Below are positions 24,119-35,343 of a stretch of 64,000 nt of DNA, in pieces. Position numbers and translations under genes: made by a program. The stretch spans positions 124,001-188,000 of the forward strand of contig JAUCBJ010006988.1 of NCBI GenBank assembly GCA_032718475.1. Reading direction: 5' to 3'. The notes below the pieces were generated by a model. That model was not told where the DNA came from. It ran no database searches and worked only from the letters and a program-made list of their open reading frames with translations. Position 1 is the stretch's first letter. Each line of letters opens with the position of its first letter. Source of the stretch: Nemertoderma westbladi. Lineage: Eukaryota; Xenacoelomorpha; Nemertodermatida; Nemertodermatidae.

Positions 24119-25660
24119 TGTAAAAGCTTTTGCGGAATTAGCTGGTTATTTTCCCCGCAAAGTACTCTGTAGTTGGTTTAATGGACATAAAAAGCCGTTT
24201 CCTTACTGTACCGGTGTTTTAGTGAACATAAAAAGCCATTTCTTCTGTATGTGTACTTTAGCGGACATAACTAGCAATTTTATGTCGCAATACGCTAAAA
24301 TCCCCTTGACACAGTGTAGTTACTATGACGACGGCTAACAGCTGATATGTACACGTGTAGCTTTTTCTTTGTTTCTTTGTTCGGACAACCAATCAGAGCG
24401 ATTTTCCTGTTATTTGTACAGAAACCTCCGGGAAATCGCGCAATGCATTACAGTTTATGTTTACCTTTTTTCCTGATGCCAGAAGACCGGCTTTGGAATC
24501 TCTGTGTTTTCAGGCTTTAGCAAAACATTAGTAGGCTTGATCATAGGAACGTATAACTGTTATCTAACTAACCAATCGCCACACAAACTAATCACAAGTC
24601 AGTGTGTCAAATCATATTGTCAACTACAAACACCACATTTTTACTGCTATTTACTGTCGGTTATTAATTATATCAGTTGATGGAATATTATTATATTTGG
24701 ATAATATCGGTGAATAATCATAAAACCCCCAATCTTCTTGATATACTGAAGGTGAGAGACTGGTTACATATAACAATTGCGACTTACATGATATTGGTTT
24801 TGGAGTGAATCTAATGCTATTTCATAGGCACTACATGAGTCGGTTGCTGTTCTCTTTTTATGTGACTAAAATTAGTGAAGGTTGGCAGATCAGTGTGCAG
24901 TATTGTGCGGTAGTGTGCATGATTGTGACTGATAACAAAGCATCTCCTAAAGAATGCGCTTTATACGTGAATCCATAGCCATCCCGTTGTGTCTAGTGTA
25001 AGTCATAACTCTGTTTACATATTTAGAGCGCCACGTCCTAAAGGAACTGTTAATATTTCCCGAAAGTGAATAATATTTGTCAGAAATTATATATTAACGA
25101 TCAGTCGAATAATACAGTAGGCCTACACCGCAATAAGGTCAAAGCTTCCGAATCCAGACTCCCGGGTATATCCAGCGGGTGAATGGTCGCGCATAGACTG
25201 GCTTCGGCTAATGTAGTGTATCAAATACTCGTCATAGGCTAAAGTCGATTTATAATCTAGAAGACATCTAAATTTGGCAGGTTAAACTGCTAAAGGTCTG
25301 AAAGCGCGAACAATAACAGTTATGATCGTCTGATTGCAGTGTAGGCAATAAATACAGTTTAATATTGTTCTGGTAAAAACAATAACAGTTATTGCTTCTG
25401 TATTGCAGTAGGCAATAAAGCTGAAGTACCGGTCGACTGGTACCTGGTAGGCCTGACTTCCTAACCACCCGGACCGGTACTTATAGCAGTACAGGTACAG
25501 CAGTATTATTCGATTTTGATAATTATATACCGGTAGGCCTTAATATTTAATCAGGGACTGCAGCCCTGGTTTTTTATTGAGATTTTACTTATTTCTGTCA
25601 GTTTTATTTATTTGTAGGCCAATATTGAGCAGAAGACGTGTAAGCCTGCTCAGATTGTAC

Positions 25661-26530
25661 AGATAATTTGTAGGCTGGATTGTTGTCTGGCTGTTGTTAG
25701 GTCTGAAGAGATTGCGGTGTGTGTAGAGTGTATGTCCGATAAAGTACTAGTTAGGAACGTAGGGGCTTCCAGTGCTGTGAGGTAAATCCCCTCGAAAGAA
25801 TAAGTCGTACTACTCGGTTAGAACGCATACTAACTAACCATTTCGGAGTCTGCATATACTGTAGTTTGTTTAGGCTTGATAGTAGTCTGCCAGCGTTTGG
25901 TCTGTATTTTGTTTGTGTAGTCTGTACGGGTAGCGTAATATTTCTTATTCAGATAATTTGTAGGCTGGATTGTTGTCTGGCTATTGTTAGGTCTGAAGAG
26001 ATTGCGGTGTGTGTAGAGTGTATGTCCGATAAAGTACTAGTTAGGAACGTAGGGGCTTCCAGTGCTGTGAGGTAAATCCCCTCGAAAGAATAAGTCGTAC
26101 TACTCGGTTAGAACGCATACTAACTAACCATTTCGGAGTATGCATATACTGTAGTTTGTTTAGGCTTGATAGTAGTCTGCCAGCGTTTGGTCTGTATTTT
26201 GTTTGTGTAGTCTGTACGGGTAGCGTAATATTTCTTATTCAGATAATTTGTAGGCTGGATTGTTGTCTGGCTGTTGTTAGGTCTGAAGAGATTGCGGTGT
26301 GTGAAGAGTGTATGTCCGATAAAGTACTAGTTAGGAACGTAGGGGCTTCCAGTGCTGTGAGGTAAATCCCCTCGAAAGAATAAGTCGTACTACTCGGTTA
26401 GAACGCATACTAACTAACCATTTCGGAGTCTGCATATACTGTAGTTTGTTTAGGCTTGATAGTAGTCTGCCAGCGTTTGGTCTGTATTTTGTTTGAGTAG
26501 TCTGTATGCGTAGCGTAATATTTATTATTC
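25661..26530. repeat. 290-bp tandem triplication in copy B 5' region
   Basis: Three nearly identical units starting at 25661, 25951 and 26241 (each begins agataatttgtaggctgg). Copies A and C carry a single unit here (copy C near 56037). The high identity between units points to a recent event. Confidence 0.9.
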
Positions 26531-27479
26531 AGAGTTTATGCGATTATTCGCAACATTCATATCCCCAAGTTTATTCCTACAGTAATTGTGCTTGTTGTAC
26601 ATACCGTTATAGTTAAATTAACCCCGGTACTACATCAGGGCTGCTTGGCGTAGGTAAAGACTGGTGATTTTGTGCCCCGGTCACTCCAGCAGATACCGTG
26701 GTTCTTTTAGCTGTACAAGTATTTCTAACTGCTGATTATTTGTTGTATAAGTACTTGTACCTAATTTAGGGTTTAGTGTACAGTGCTTTCCGAAAGTAAT
26801 TAGTGTGTAGGCAATATATTTGTGTTGTAAAGTGGTTAATAGGCACGTTGGTTCTGGTAGACCGCGGTAATTAACTTCTAGGTAGGAACACTCCGTGATA
26901 CATAACGTAGTACTTATAGCGATACGGCTATAAGTCGTCAGACGGTAGTATTTTTCCTATCTGGACAATGCAGTATATTTACTACTGCTTTGTTATTTTC
27001 AAATACCATAGTACCCTGTCCGTTGTAATAACCAGATATTCTAACCCTTTGTTAGGCTGGTTTGTAGACTTCTTGTAAAATTACCCTAAAAATTCGTACG
27101 TGTAATTTTTGTGTTTATTTAGAGATTGTAATCTTACCCCGAATTGTACATAATTTGTAGTATTAAGTAACTTAGGTAAATTAGAATTATTTGTTTTAGT
27201 GTCCAACAAGTAGCACTTCACTGAGAGCGTACAGCTTCTGTGCAGTGACTCCTTCCCAGAAATAATAACATTTATTTCAAATATTGACAAAAACCCATTA
27301 AACGGGTATATATATATTATAAATCAACTCAAACCGATTTATAAAATAGTAGGCCTGTTATACATCAATTAGGTCTTAATATCAGTTGGACCACTGCTTA
27401 AATAACGGTAATCAAGTAAAGTAAAGTAACAAAGTAACCCCAAATATTCAGAAATTCAATTATTCTAAAATAATTGACA

Positions 27480-27890
27480 TACCGGTATTTACAATAAGCT
27501 TATTATATTTATTTCTATAAATTTAGGCTGAAATTATACCGGTATTCTGTAATTAATTCTAGTCTGTAATAACACTTATATATATACTATAAGTGTAAGC
27601 TGTATACCGGTATTCACGATAGGCCTATTATATTTCTATATATATTTGTGCTGAAATTATATACCGGTATTCTGTGACAAACCTAGTTTGTAATAATACT
27701 TATATATATACAATAAGTGTAAGCTGTATACCGGTATTCACGATAGGCCTATTATATATTTATATATATTTGTGCTGAAATTACATACCGGTATTCTGTG
27801 ACAAACCTAGTCTGTAATAATACTTATATATACACTATAAGTGTATACCGGTATTCTAATATATTGTATATATATCACGTTACATAGAGT
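27480..27890. repeat. taccggta tandem units upstream of gag (copy B)
   Basis: Three to four imperfect units of about 115-120 bp, each with taccggta pairs and a tctgtaataatactta block. Same position as in copies A and C. Confidence 0.75.
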
Positions 27891-27991
27891 AACAGTATCG
27901 GTAATTAATTACTAGGCTAACAGTTGATACTGAATTACTAGACTTGCTTTAACTGTAATATAGCAGTAGGCAAGCAACTGTGCAAACAAAC

Positions 27992-29179
27992 ATGTCTGAC
28001 ACAAAGCAAAACCTGTCAGACAGTCTCCTAGATACAACCATCTGTGACCCAGACAGGAGTGTGGAACGTGTGAGACCGAAGTTCAACTCACCTCCTACTG
28101 TAAGAAAGATCATCCCTCCAGTAGTAGTCAGACCCTAGGCTAGTCCAACACCGTAGGTCTATCATAGGCACTCGAGCTCAGGTCAAGCGGGACCAAGAAG
28201 CAGCGGAACAGCAGCAACACTCGAGCCGAGAACTTATTTCTCAGCGGCCCGACCGCTCCAGTAGTGCGGATACTGTAGAGCTGACACCCGAGTGCGGAGC
28301 AAAGATGGCAGATGCGGTTTATTCGGATCCCCTTCTCATCCTTCCTGCAGCCGTACTCACTAGGGTATTGATTGCGGTGGAGGAACACCAGATTGATTGG
28401 GCGAGAAGTAAGTGATCGACCAAGGATAGTTATGCGGGATACACAAGGGAAGAACTGAAGTCTATTGTCGAGTCGCAATGGAACTTCCCCGGACCCGGAC
28501 TCCCGTTTGACTTATCGGAGGCTGCCTGGGAAGACATACACAGGATGGGAGTGACAAAGGAAACCAGCGATCCAGCTGTGTGGAAGAGGTCTGCAGCAGG
28601 ATACGTACAGGGATTCTTCAGCTCTATGGAGCGATTAGAGGAACAACTGTTTAGACAACCCCAAGGACCTCAAGAGCAGGGAGAGCTGCTTTATCAAGTT
28701 AGAGAAAGAATTCTAAGAATCAGACTAATCTTATCGGCCTTTGAGGAAGCTTCAAAAAGAAGACAAGACACGTCGTTGCAAGTTGCCGTAAAGACTTGGT
28801 TTCAACGGGTGAGTCTCCAGGTTCAAGGAACTGCCCAGTGGAAATCTCAGCTGGCTGAGCGCTCAACCCATGGAGAATCAACAGACGCTACATTTTCCCA
28901 AGTGGAAAGTGAAGCGACGGCAGAGAAACCGCATAATAGGGATGCTATTGACATCTATCTGTCAGACTATCAACGCTTTGTAGGTGATGAAGAGTTGAGG
29001 AGGAGGCTAGATGGACTTAGCCCTAATAGTGAAGGAGCCAAGCTTGTGTTGGACGCAATAGATGCGGATATGATAGCTGCGAACCAAGCTAAATTTGATG
29101 AACGCCTCCGCATCGCTAGAGTCCAAGAAGAACAAGTAAAGAAAAACGTATAGAAGACAGAAAGACAACAGCAGCGGCA
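27992..29179 (+). pseudogene. BEL copy B gag, N-terminal part
   Basis: ATG at 27992-27994 with MSDTKQNLSDSLLD, matching copy A. Two bases are missing near 28130 relative to copy C, shifting the frame. Further on a TGA replaces the CGA of copy A near 28410 (in the ARSKRST context). It is open again from there to near 29150, where another shift occurs at the start of the Ala-rich coil. The protein is not recognisable beyond its match to the other two copies; position and downstream domains identify it as gag. Confidence 0.75.
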
Positions 29180-32100
29180 ATGGCAGCGGGAGAAGCGGAA
29201 AGAAAGGCGGCAGAGGCAACGGCAGAGGCAAAAGCGGCAGCTGCAGCAATAAAAGCGGCAGCGGCAGAAGCAAAAGTGGCAGCGGCAGAGGCAAAAGCGG
29301 CAGCGGCAGAAGCGGAAAGAAAGCGAGCAGTAGCAGAAGCAGAACGAAGAGCATCTGAAGAGACCACCCAACTCGAGTTGGAAAATATTCAAGAGAATCA
29401 AGACTGCATAAATAAACAGTTAACAGCTAGTCAAATGCAGATGATGAGTCGATCTACTCCTAAAAGACAAGGATATACATCATCTGATGAAGGCGATACT
29501 ACAGATCTTGAAGGCGGAGGAAATAGATCTCGTCTAAGTAGGCGTAGAAGAATGTCCCACCGTCAGAAATTGCCTGATTTGCCCCCAGCTGTTAGAAAGC
29601 AACTAACTAACCCAGACTTAGGTAGTACAGAACCCACAGACCAAATAATTAAAATAGAAAGACTCCCTACTATAGTAGATGAGCCTGAAATAATTAGGCC
29701 TGTTCTCGACGCCACCCCTTCGGTGATAGAGACACCTGTACTCCCAGAACCTACCTCTAAATTCCCTCTGCACAGCACTAAGCTACCTGTGCCCCACAGA
29801 ACCACCCCTGAAAATGTTCATGTCCTGGACTCCGAGCGAAATATTAATGATTTGTCGCCCGTTGTCCCTCGTCCGCCCGCTACAACGTTGGCGGCTCCCG
29901 CTTCGGCGGTCGAGTGGGTGGATGAGAGACGGCGGGGGATGGATCTCCTGCTCGGGCAGATGCAGGAGACTGTTCAGCAGTTCAAGGGCACAGTAAGGGA
30001 AAGTAGGTTAGAGTTGCAAGAAGTGCAGCAAAGTATCGCGTTAGAACGCGATAAATTAGTAAATACCCAAAGAGGTATACCACCACCCCCGGTAACAATG
30101 TGTCAACCTGTTAGGTCTGAAGTATCTCATGCGCAAGGTGTGGAGCCTACACGCATCTATACTGCTAGTGAAGTGGAAACTCCTATAGTAAACCCTATTA
30201 AGGGTAATTATAAACCTGTTGACAATTATATTCCATATAGACCTGATCATAATCCGAGAAATTTATATACAGATAACTCAATATTAAATAACACGATGGC
30301 CCAAGAAAGTTTTACGCGTCAAATGGCTAGAACCGAAGCCCGTCAAGCGGTAAAGGTGGGAGAGATCGTCAAGTTCAATGGAGATGAGATGAAATGGTTA
30401 CCTTTTAATGAATATTACAAAGATAACATACAGAACTCTGTGCTATCTAACGGAGAGAAACTTAGATTCCTCATCGAGTGCTTGGAAGGATCTCCCAAGT
30501 TAATGGCGTTAAAGTTTATTGGACATCCAGATGGATTAAGACAAGTTTGGGATACACTAAACATCAGGTATGATAATAGGAATAACATAGCTAAATATTT
30601 GTATGCAAAATTGGTAGCGCCCCGAAAGTTCATTAGCAGCGGGATTATAGAGTTTTCCGATGAGATTCAAGAGATCTGTAGACAATTAGATTGGCTAGGT
30701 AAGTCTCATGAATATCAGAGTTCTATGGTTATTGGAGCCGTGGCCTCTACTTTACCGAAGGGTGGAGTAGGTACACGCTGGGATAAGAAAGTGTTATATA
30801 TGATGGAACAACAATGACGAGACCCTACCATGGCTGATCTCATGTCATTCTTAGATGGAGAAGTGAAATTACAGCTCCTAAAGCAGTCCAGAGAGAAGAC
30901 ACCGGAAAACAAGGTAAGTGAGAAACCCGTTTCTAGGAGAAAGGTAATACCAGTGTGTTATACCGACGACGGCGAAAGCCAGGCTTCTCAAGAAGAAGAC
31001 AGCGGGAAAGACACTGAAAGATCTTATTATGTCAATAAAACTCCTAAAGAGGTAAGTAAATTCAAGTCTCGAACCAATGACAGGAGAGAACAGGTAAGAA
31101 AAACTCCTCCTACGTCTCCTAAGAGAATTCAGGTAAGAAAGCCCGAAGAAAGAACGAGTGTGCACAACGTTACTCAAAATAAGGTAAGTAATATCAAACC
31201 GAAATGTGCGCTGTATGACGGGACCCACCGTTTGAATATGTGTGATGAATTCCTAAAGAAATCATTAAAGGATAGATGGGAAGTCATGTGGGATAAGCGG
31301 TTGTGTTATAATTGCCTCAGACAAGGACACCAACGGCGAACCTGTTACTCCGACGCAAGGTGTGCGAAGTGCGGCGCAAAACCATTACAAGTCTATGCGG
31401 GAAGAACTAGAGTAGGTTGGTACTTTACTGGCCCTTCACGTAGAACTCTAATGGAAAGATTACCAAAAGAACGGGTATATCAATTAAGTGAATGGGAAGT
31501 GGAGAGCAGTGAAGTTGACGACCCAACTGAGGGAACACCATACTCCTCAGATAATGACGATATCCACCAGCTCTTCGACGAGGAGAATACCATTGATATC
31601 CTTACGGAAAACGAGACTTGGCAAAACCAAGTGAATCTATGTCAAGTCATTAGTCAATCAGGACGAGTCGACTATAATGACGAACTGAATGACGTAATCG
31701 AGAGATATAACGCGAAAACTCGAGATGAACACGCCGTACGATTCTTTACTCAAGAGGCTGTAGAGCCCAATTCCTACGATAAGGCCCTATCGGTAGAAGA
31801 AGAAAGAGCCAAGCAGATCCAGGAGACAACGACACGTTTTCTTAAAGATCAAGGTAGATATGAAATCGGTCTCCCATTCCGAAAGCGAGAACCAAAATTC
31901 ATAAATAACCGACCCTTGGCGGAGAAAAGAATTGCTCAACTACATCGACGCCTTACGGCAAATGCTTCAGCTAAAGAAATGTATCAGACTCAGTTGAAGA
32001 AATTTATTAATAAGGGATATGCGGAGCGAGTACCAGAAGGAACACCCTTAACTGAAAGAACGTACTATTTAACACATCATTACATTCCCAAACCCAGTAA

Positions 32101-33019
32101 ACCTCATGAGGTACGAGTAGTATTCGACGGCTCCGCCCTCTACATGGGCCAATCCCTTAATTCCGAGTTGTTACCAGGACCCAACTTACTCCAATCCTTG
32201 TTGGGAATACTCTTAAGATTACGACAATATTCAATCGCTTTCGCCTCCGATATAGAAGGCATGTTCTTACAAGTCAAGGCGCTGGACAGGGATCGAGACA
32301 GCCTACGATTTCTGTGGTGGCCTGAAGGAGACCTCAGCCAGAAACCGGTGGAGTATTGGATGACCATCCAGGCTTTTGGGATCATCTCAAGCCCTTCAAA
32401 CGCCTGCTCAGTGGTGCGCACCACTGCTGATGACAACCGGGACGCCTTCTCAAAAGAGGTGATCGACAACATCAAACGGGATATATACATGGACGACAAT
32501 TTAAAGTCCCTTCCATCTGTGGAAGAAGCCATTGATGTCGCCAAAGGAACGGTAGAGTGCTTAAAAAGAGGTGGATTTCGATTAACTAAATTCACCAGCA
32601 ACTCCCGTGAATTTCTGGAATCGATCCCGGTAGAAGATCGAGGAGCGAAAGACCTAGACCTAATCAAAGATGATCTTCCAGAAACCAAGACACTTGGTTT
32701 GAAATGGGACACTGAGAGAGATATCCTGTTTTTCCAGCTAAAACAGCGAGATAATCCAGTTCGGACTAAACGGATTTGTTTAAGTATCCTGAGCACTTAT
32801 TTCGATCCATTGGGATTTATTAGCCCAGTTATATTGATTGCTCGGAGTTTAGTACAACAAATGTGGCTTGAAAACCACTCATGGGACGATCCATTTAAGG
32901 GGGAACTATTAAAGAAGTGGATGAAATGGGAAGATTCTCTACCAGCCATTTTGGTCATGTTCTCCCTACGTATTCCTATCAACTCCATGTGTTTGAAGAC
33001 GCCAGCGATATGGGAATAG
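29180..33019 (+). pseudogene. BEL copy B gag-pol: coil, DUF1759-like, zinc knuckles, reverse transcriptase; no protease
   Basis: One frame with a single TGA at 30815-30817 (copies A and C have CAA there). In order: Ala/Glu coil (to about 29365); Ser/Arg-rich basic stretch; proline-rich linker; DUF1759-like domain (about 30370-30800); linker with repeated K/Q-V-S motifs (30900-31190); C-Y-N-C-x4-H-x4-C knuckle (31309 on); then a direct jump from CAKCGAK to PLQVYAGRTRVGW at about 31380, which omits the protease present in A and C. Next come VVFDGSA, the FASDIEGMF block and YMDD (32486-32497). A deletion of about 33 bp near 32945 shifts the frame before the RNase H-like segment. Confidence 0.87.
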
Positions 33020-35343
33020 GTATAGTAGCCTACCTAAGAGTGGAAACTCCGGATGGAATCAAAGTCGCCTTGGTTACCTCTAAGGCATTGATAAACAACA
33101 AGTTGAAAGTTCCTCGAGCGGAGTTAAAAGCGGCTCTATACGCTACAGCCATCGGCCGGAATGTAACAGAACAGATCGAATATCCACTGGAGAAAACTGT
33201 CTATTGGACCAATGCTTTACTCGTGTTGGAGTATATAACCAATGAAGTCTGTCAGTTCAGCGTCTTCGTTACCAACAGAGTAGCCATTATACTTAGTCGC
33301 ACGAAGATGGATCAATGGAGACATTGCCCCGGAATGATTAATCCAGCAGACATCGCCTCCAGGGGAGCAACTCCACAAGAACTGATAGATACTCCAGACT
33401 GGTTAGGTGGACCCAACTTCCTAAGCAAAGAAGAGGATGAATGGCCTCCTCATCTTACTACGGCAGAGATTAGACAGGCCAAGGGAGCGGAGAAAGTCAA
33501 ACCTAAAACTCAGGCGAGTAAATCGAAGTTATTTAAACCCGTGGTAGATCTGTCTGTACTACACACTTCCGGAGACGACGCTTTGGATCTGAAACCCACA
33601 GCCACAAATAAGTCTGTTGTGGAAATCAGAGAGAAGGATTGGAAATCTGGAATACCAGACGTCTCGCAAGGACTCTCACCTCTCCTGCAGAGAGCGATAT
33701 ATCACTACAGTTCCTGGAACCGGCTCTGTAAGGCCGTTACATATTTAAAACGATGTTTTCATCATCATTACTCCAGGGTGAAGACCAATAGTGATACCGC
33801 TCCACTGGCATCTGTGCAGGTCCATGTTGTTAAAGATCTTCCCAAATATAAGATATCCGACAGGTTTCTGAAGGAGAAGATCAGTTATAAGGAGCATGAA
33901 GAAACCAACAAGCAGATGCTGAGACTCCTGCAATGCTATGAGGATTCCGATAAGTATTTCCTGTTGTTGAGAAATCCACAGATGCGCTTAAGGGATCGTT
34001 TCTCTAGCACAATGATAGATGGGTTAATACGTGTTGCAGGAAGATTAACTAATGCTCAATTATCCTTTGACACCAAGTTTCCCATACTCATTAGAAATCT
34101 TGAAATACAAATCAAGATGATTGTAGATGTTCACAGCAAACTTTATCATGCTGGTAGAGAACGAGTTCTTAGCGAAATTCGAACTCGCTATTATTTTTAT
34201 AAACCCCGTAGAGCTCTGAACCAAGTTCTTAGGAACTGCATACCCTGTAGGAAAGCATTCAGTAGGCCTTTAACACAGCGAGAGGCAGAATTACCTAGGG
34301 AACGAGTAAGCTTCTATGAACCACCCTTTACTAATACCGGTGTAGATTTATTTGGCCCTATTGAAGTATATCGTGCTAGGACTATAGTCAAGAGATGGTG
34401 TGTCATCTTTGTTTGTATGACTTGTACAGCTATCCATCTCGATATGGTGAACGATTTATCTACTAACAGCTTCCTATTGAGCTTACGACGACAGATCGCT
34501 CGCTTTGGAACGAGTAACACGATGAGGTCTGATAAGGGAACGAACTTCATTGGTGCCAACAATGAAATCAAGGCTTACGTCAAAGATTGGAACCAAAGAC
34601 AGGTGGATGATCAGCTAAGGGTAACAGCGTCTAGCTGGACCTTCAACGCCGCCAACGCCCCTTGGTGGGGAGGAAGTTGGGAGAGATTAATCAGGAGCGT
34701 GAAGACCGCATTTCACTTTATAGTGCCGTGCCGCGCGTATCTCACCGACGAACTTTTGCGGACTTTAATGGAGGAAATCGCCGCCTATCTCAACGAGAGA
34801 CCGCTTATGCCAGTCTCGTCGAGTCCCGATTCCCTGGAAGCGCTAACACCCGTGCACTTCCTACTGAAGAAACCTGTAGCCATGCTCCCACGATCGGAAA
34901 TCACAGACGGAGACGAATACTGCCGACAAACTTGGCAACTTATGCAGTTGTTATCCCGTCGTTTCGCTGACCATTTCGAAAAACATTATCTGCCCACGCT
35001 ACAACTTCGAACTAAGTGGTTTGCGCAGCAAGAAAACGTCAGCGCTGGAGACATGGTCCTTATTGTGGATTCAGATCTTCCACGTAAGCGGTGGCAGACA
35101 GGTTGTATCATCGAGACTCACATCTCGGATGATGGTTTGGTGCGATCGGTAGAACTCGTCGTCATGCGACGTAACTTCAAGAAACCGGGCATTGTCTTCG
35201 AGACACAGCAACTCAATCGCCCAGTTGGTCGTTTATGTTTACTGGAAAGAGACAGAGAACTCTCCGGAAACTATGGAAGGCAAGATACTCTTCCCACGAC
35301 CACCTCCCTAGTCCAACAAACATCTAGGGACTCCCCAACTTAA
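32917..35343 (+). CDS. BEL copy B RNase H-like region and integrase, open
   Basis: Open for about 800 codons to a TAA at 35341-35343. It holds an RNase H-like segment (DASDMGIG at the start), an integrase zinc-binding module (H-x4-H, C-I-P-C near 34240), and a DDE core with Asp at 34345-34347 (GVDLFGP), Asp at 34531-34533 (SDKGTNF) and Glu at 34681-34683 (GGSWERLI). It ends in a DUF5641-like tail (KWFAQQENVSAGD). The apparent start in this frame is not biological: the reading frame is the continuation of gag-pol, separated from it by the small deletion near 32945. It is the best-preserved integrase in the window. Confidence 0.85.
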   Translation: MDEMGRFSTSHFGHVLPTYSYQLHVFEDASDMGIGIVAYLRVETPDGIKVALVTSKALINNKLKVPRAELKAALYATAIGRNVTEQIEYPLEKTVYWTNALLVLEYITNEVCQFSVFVTNRVAIILSRTKMDQWRHCPGMINPADIASRGATPQELIDTPDWLGGPNFLSKEEDEWPPHLTTAEIRQAKGAEKVKPKTQASKSKLFKPVVDLSVLHTSGDDALDLKPTATNKSVVEIREKDWKSGIPDVSQGLSPLLQRAIYHYSSWNRLCKAVTYLKRCFHHHYSRVKTNSDTAPLASVQVHVVKDLPKYKISDRFLKEKISYKEHEETNKQMLRLLQCYEDSDKYFLLLRNPQMRLRDRFSSTMIDGLIRVAGRLTNAQLSFDTKFPILIRNLEIQIKMIVDVHSKLYHAGRERVLSEIRTRYYFYKPRRALNQVLRNCIPCRKAFSRPLTQREAELPRERVSFYEPPFTNTGVDLFGPIEVYRARTIVKRWCVIFVCMTCTAIHLDMVNDLSTNSFLLSLRRQIARFGTSNTMRSDKGTNFIGANNEIKAYVKDWNQRQVDDQLRVTASSWTFNAANAPWWGGSWERLIRSVKTAFHFIVPCRAYLTDELLRTLMEEIAAYLNERPLMPVSSSPDSLEALTPVHFLLKKPVAMLPRSEITDGDEYCRQTWQLMQLLSRRFADHFEKHYLPTLQLRTKWFAQQENVSAGDMVLIVDSDLPRKRWQTGCIIETHISDDGLVRSVELVVMRRNFKKPGIVFETQQLNRPVGRLCLLERDRELSGNYGRQDTLPTTTSLVQQTSRDSPT

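Larger units (their letters stand above)
24119..27991 (+). other. 5' non-coding region of BEL copy B
   Basis: About 3.9 kb before gag. It has a CCAAT motif near 24390 (ccaatcagagcg, also in copy C), AATAAA-containing stretches, the 290-bp triplication (25661-26530) and the taccggta repeat array (27480-27890) next to gag. No coding potential. If it is an LTR, its 3' partner is not visible in the window. Confidence 0.65.

Noticed and set aside
25866-26365. Two identical 69-codon plus frames (MFRLDSSLPAFG...)
   Set aside because: Identical because they fall in the 290-bp triplication; non-coding 5' region of a retroelement.
24119-27991. Calling the 5' region a 5' LTR
   Set aside because: It begins with TG and holds promoter-like motifs, but no matching 3' copy was found, so it is listed as a 5' non-coding region.
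28970-29401. Cys/Phe/Leu-rich minus-strand frames opposite the gag coil
   Set aside because: Antisense shadows of the Ala/Glu repeat in gag copy B.
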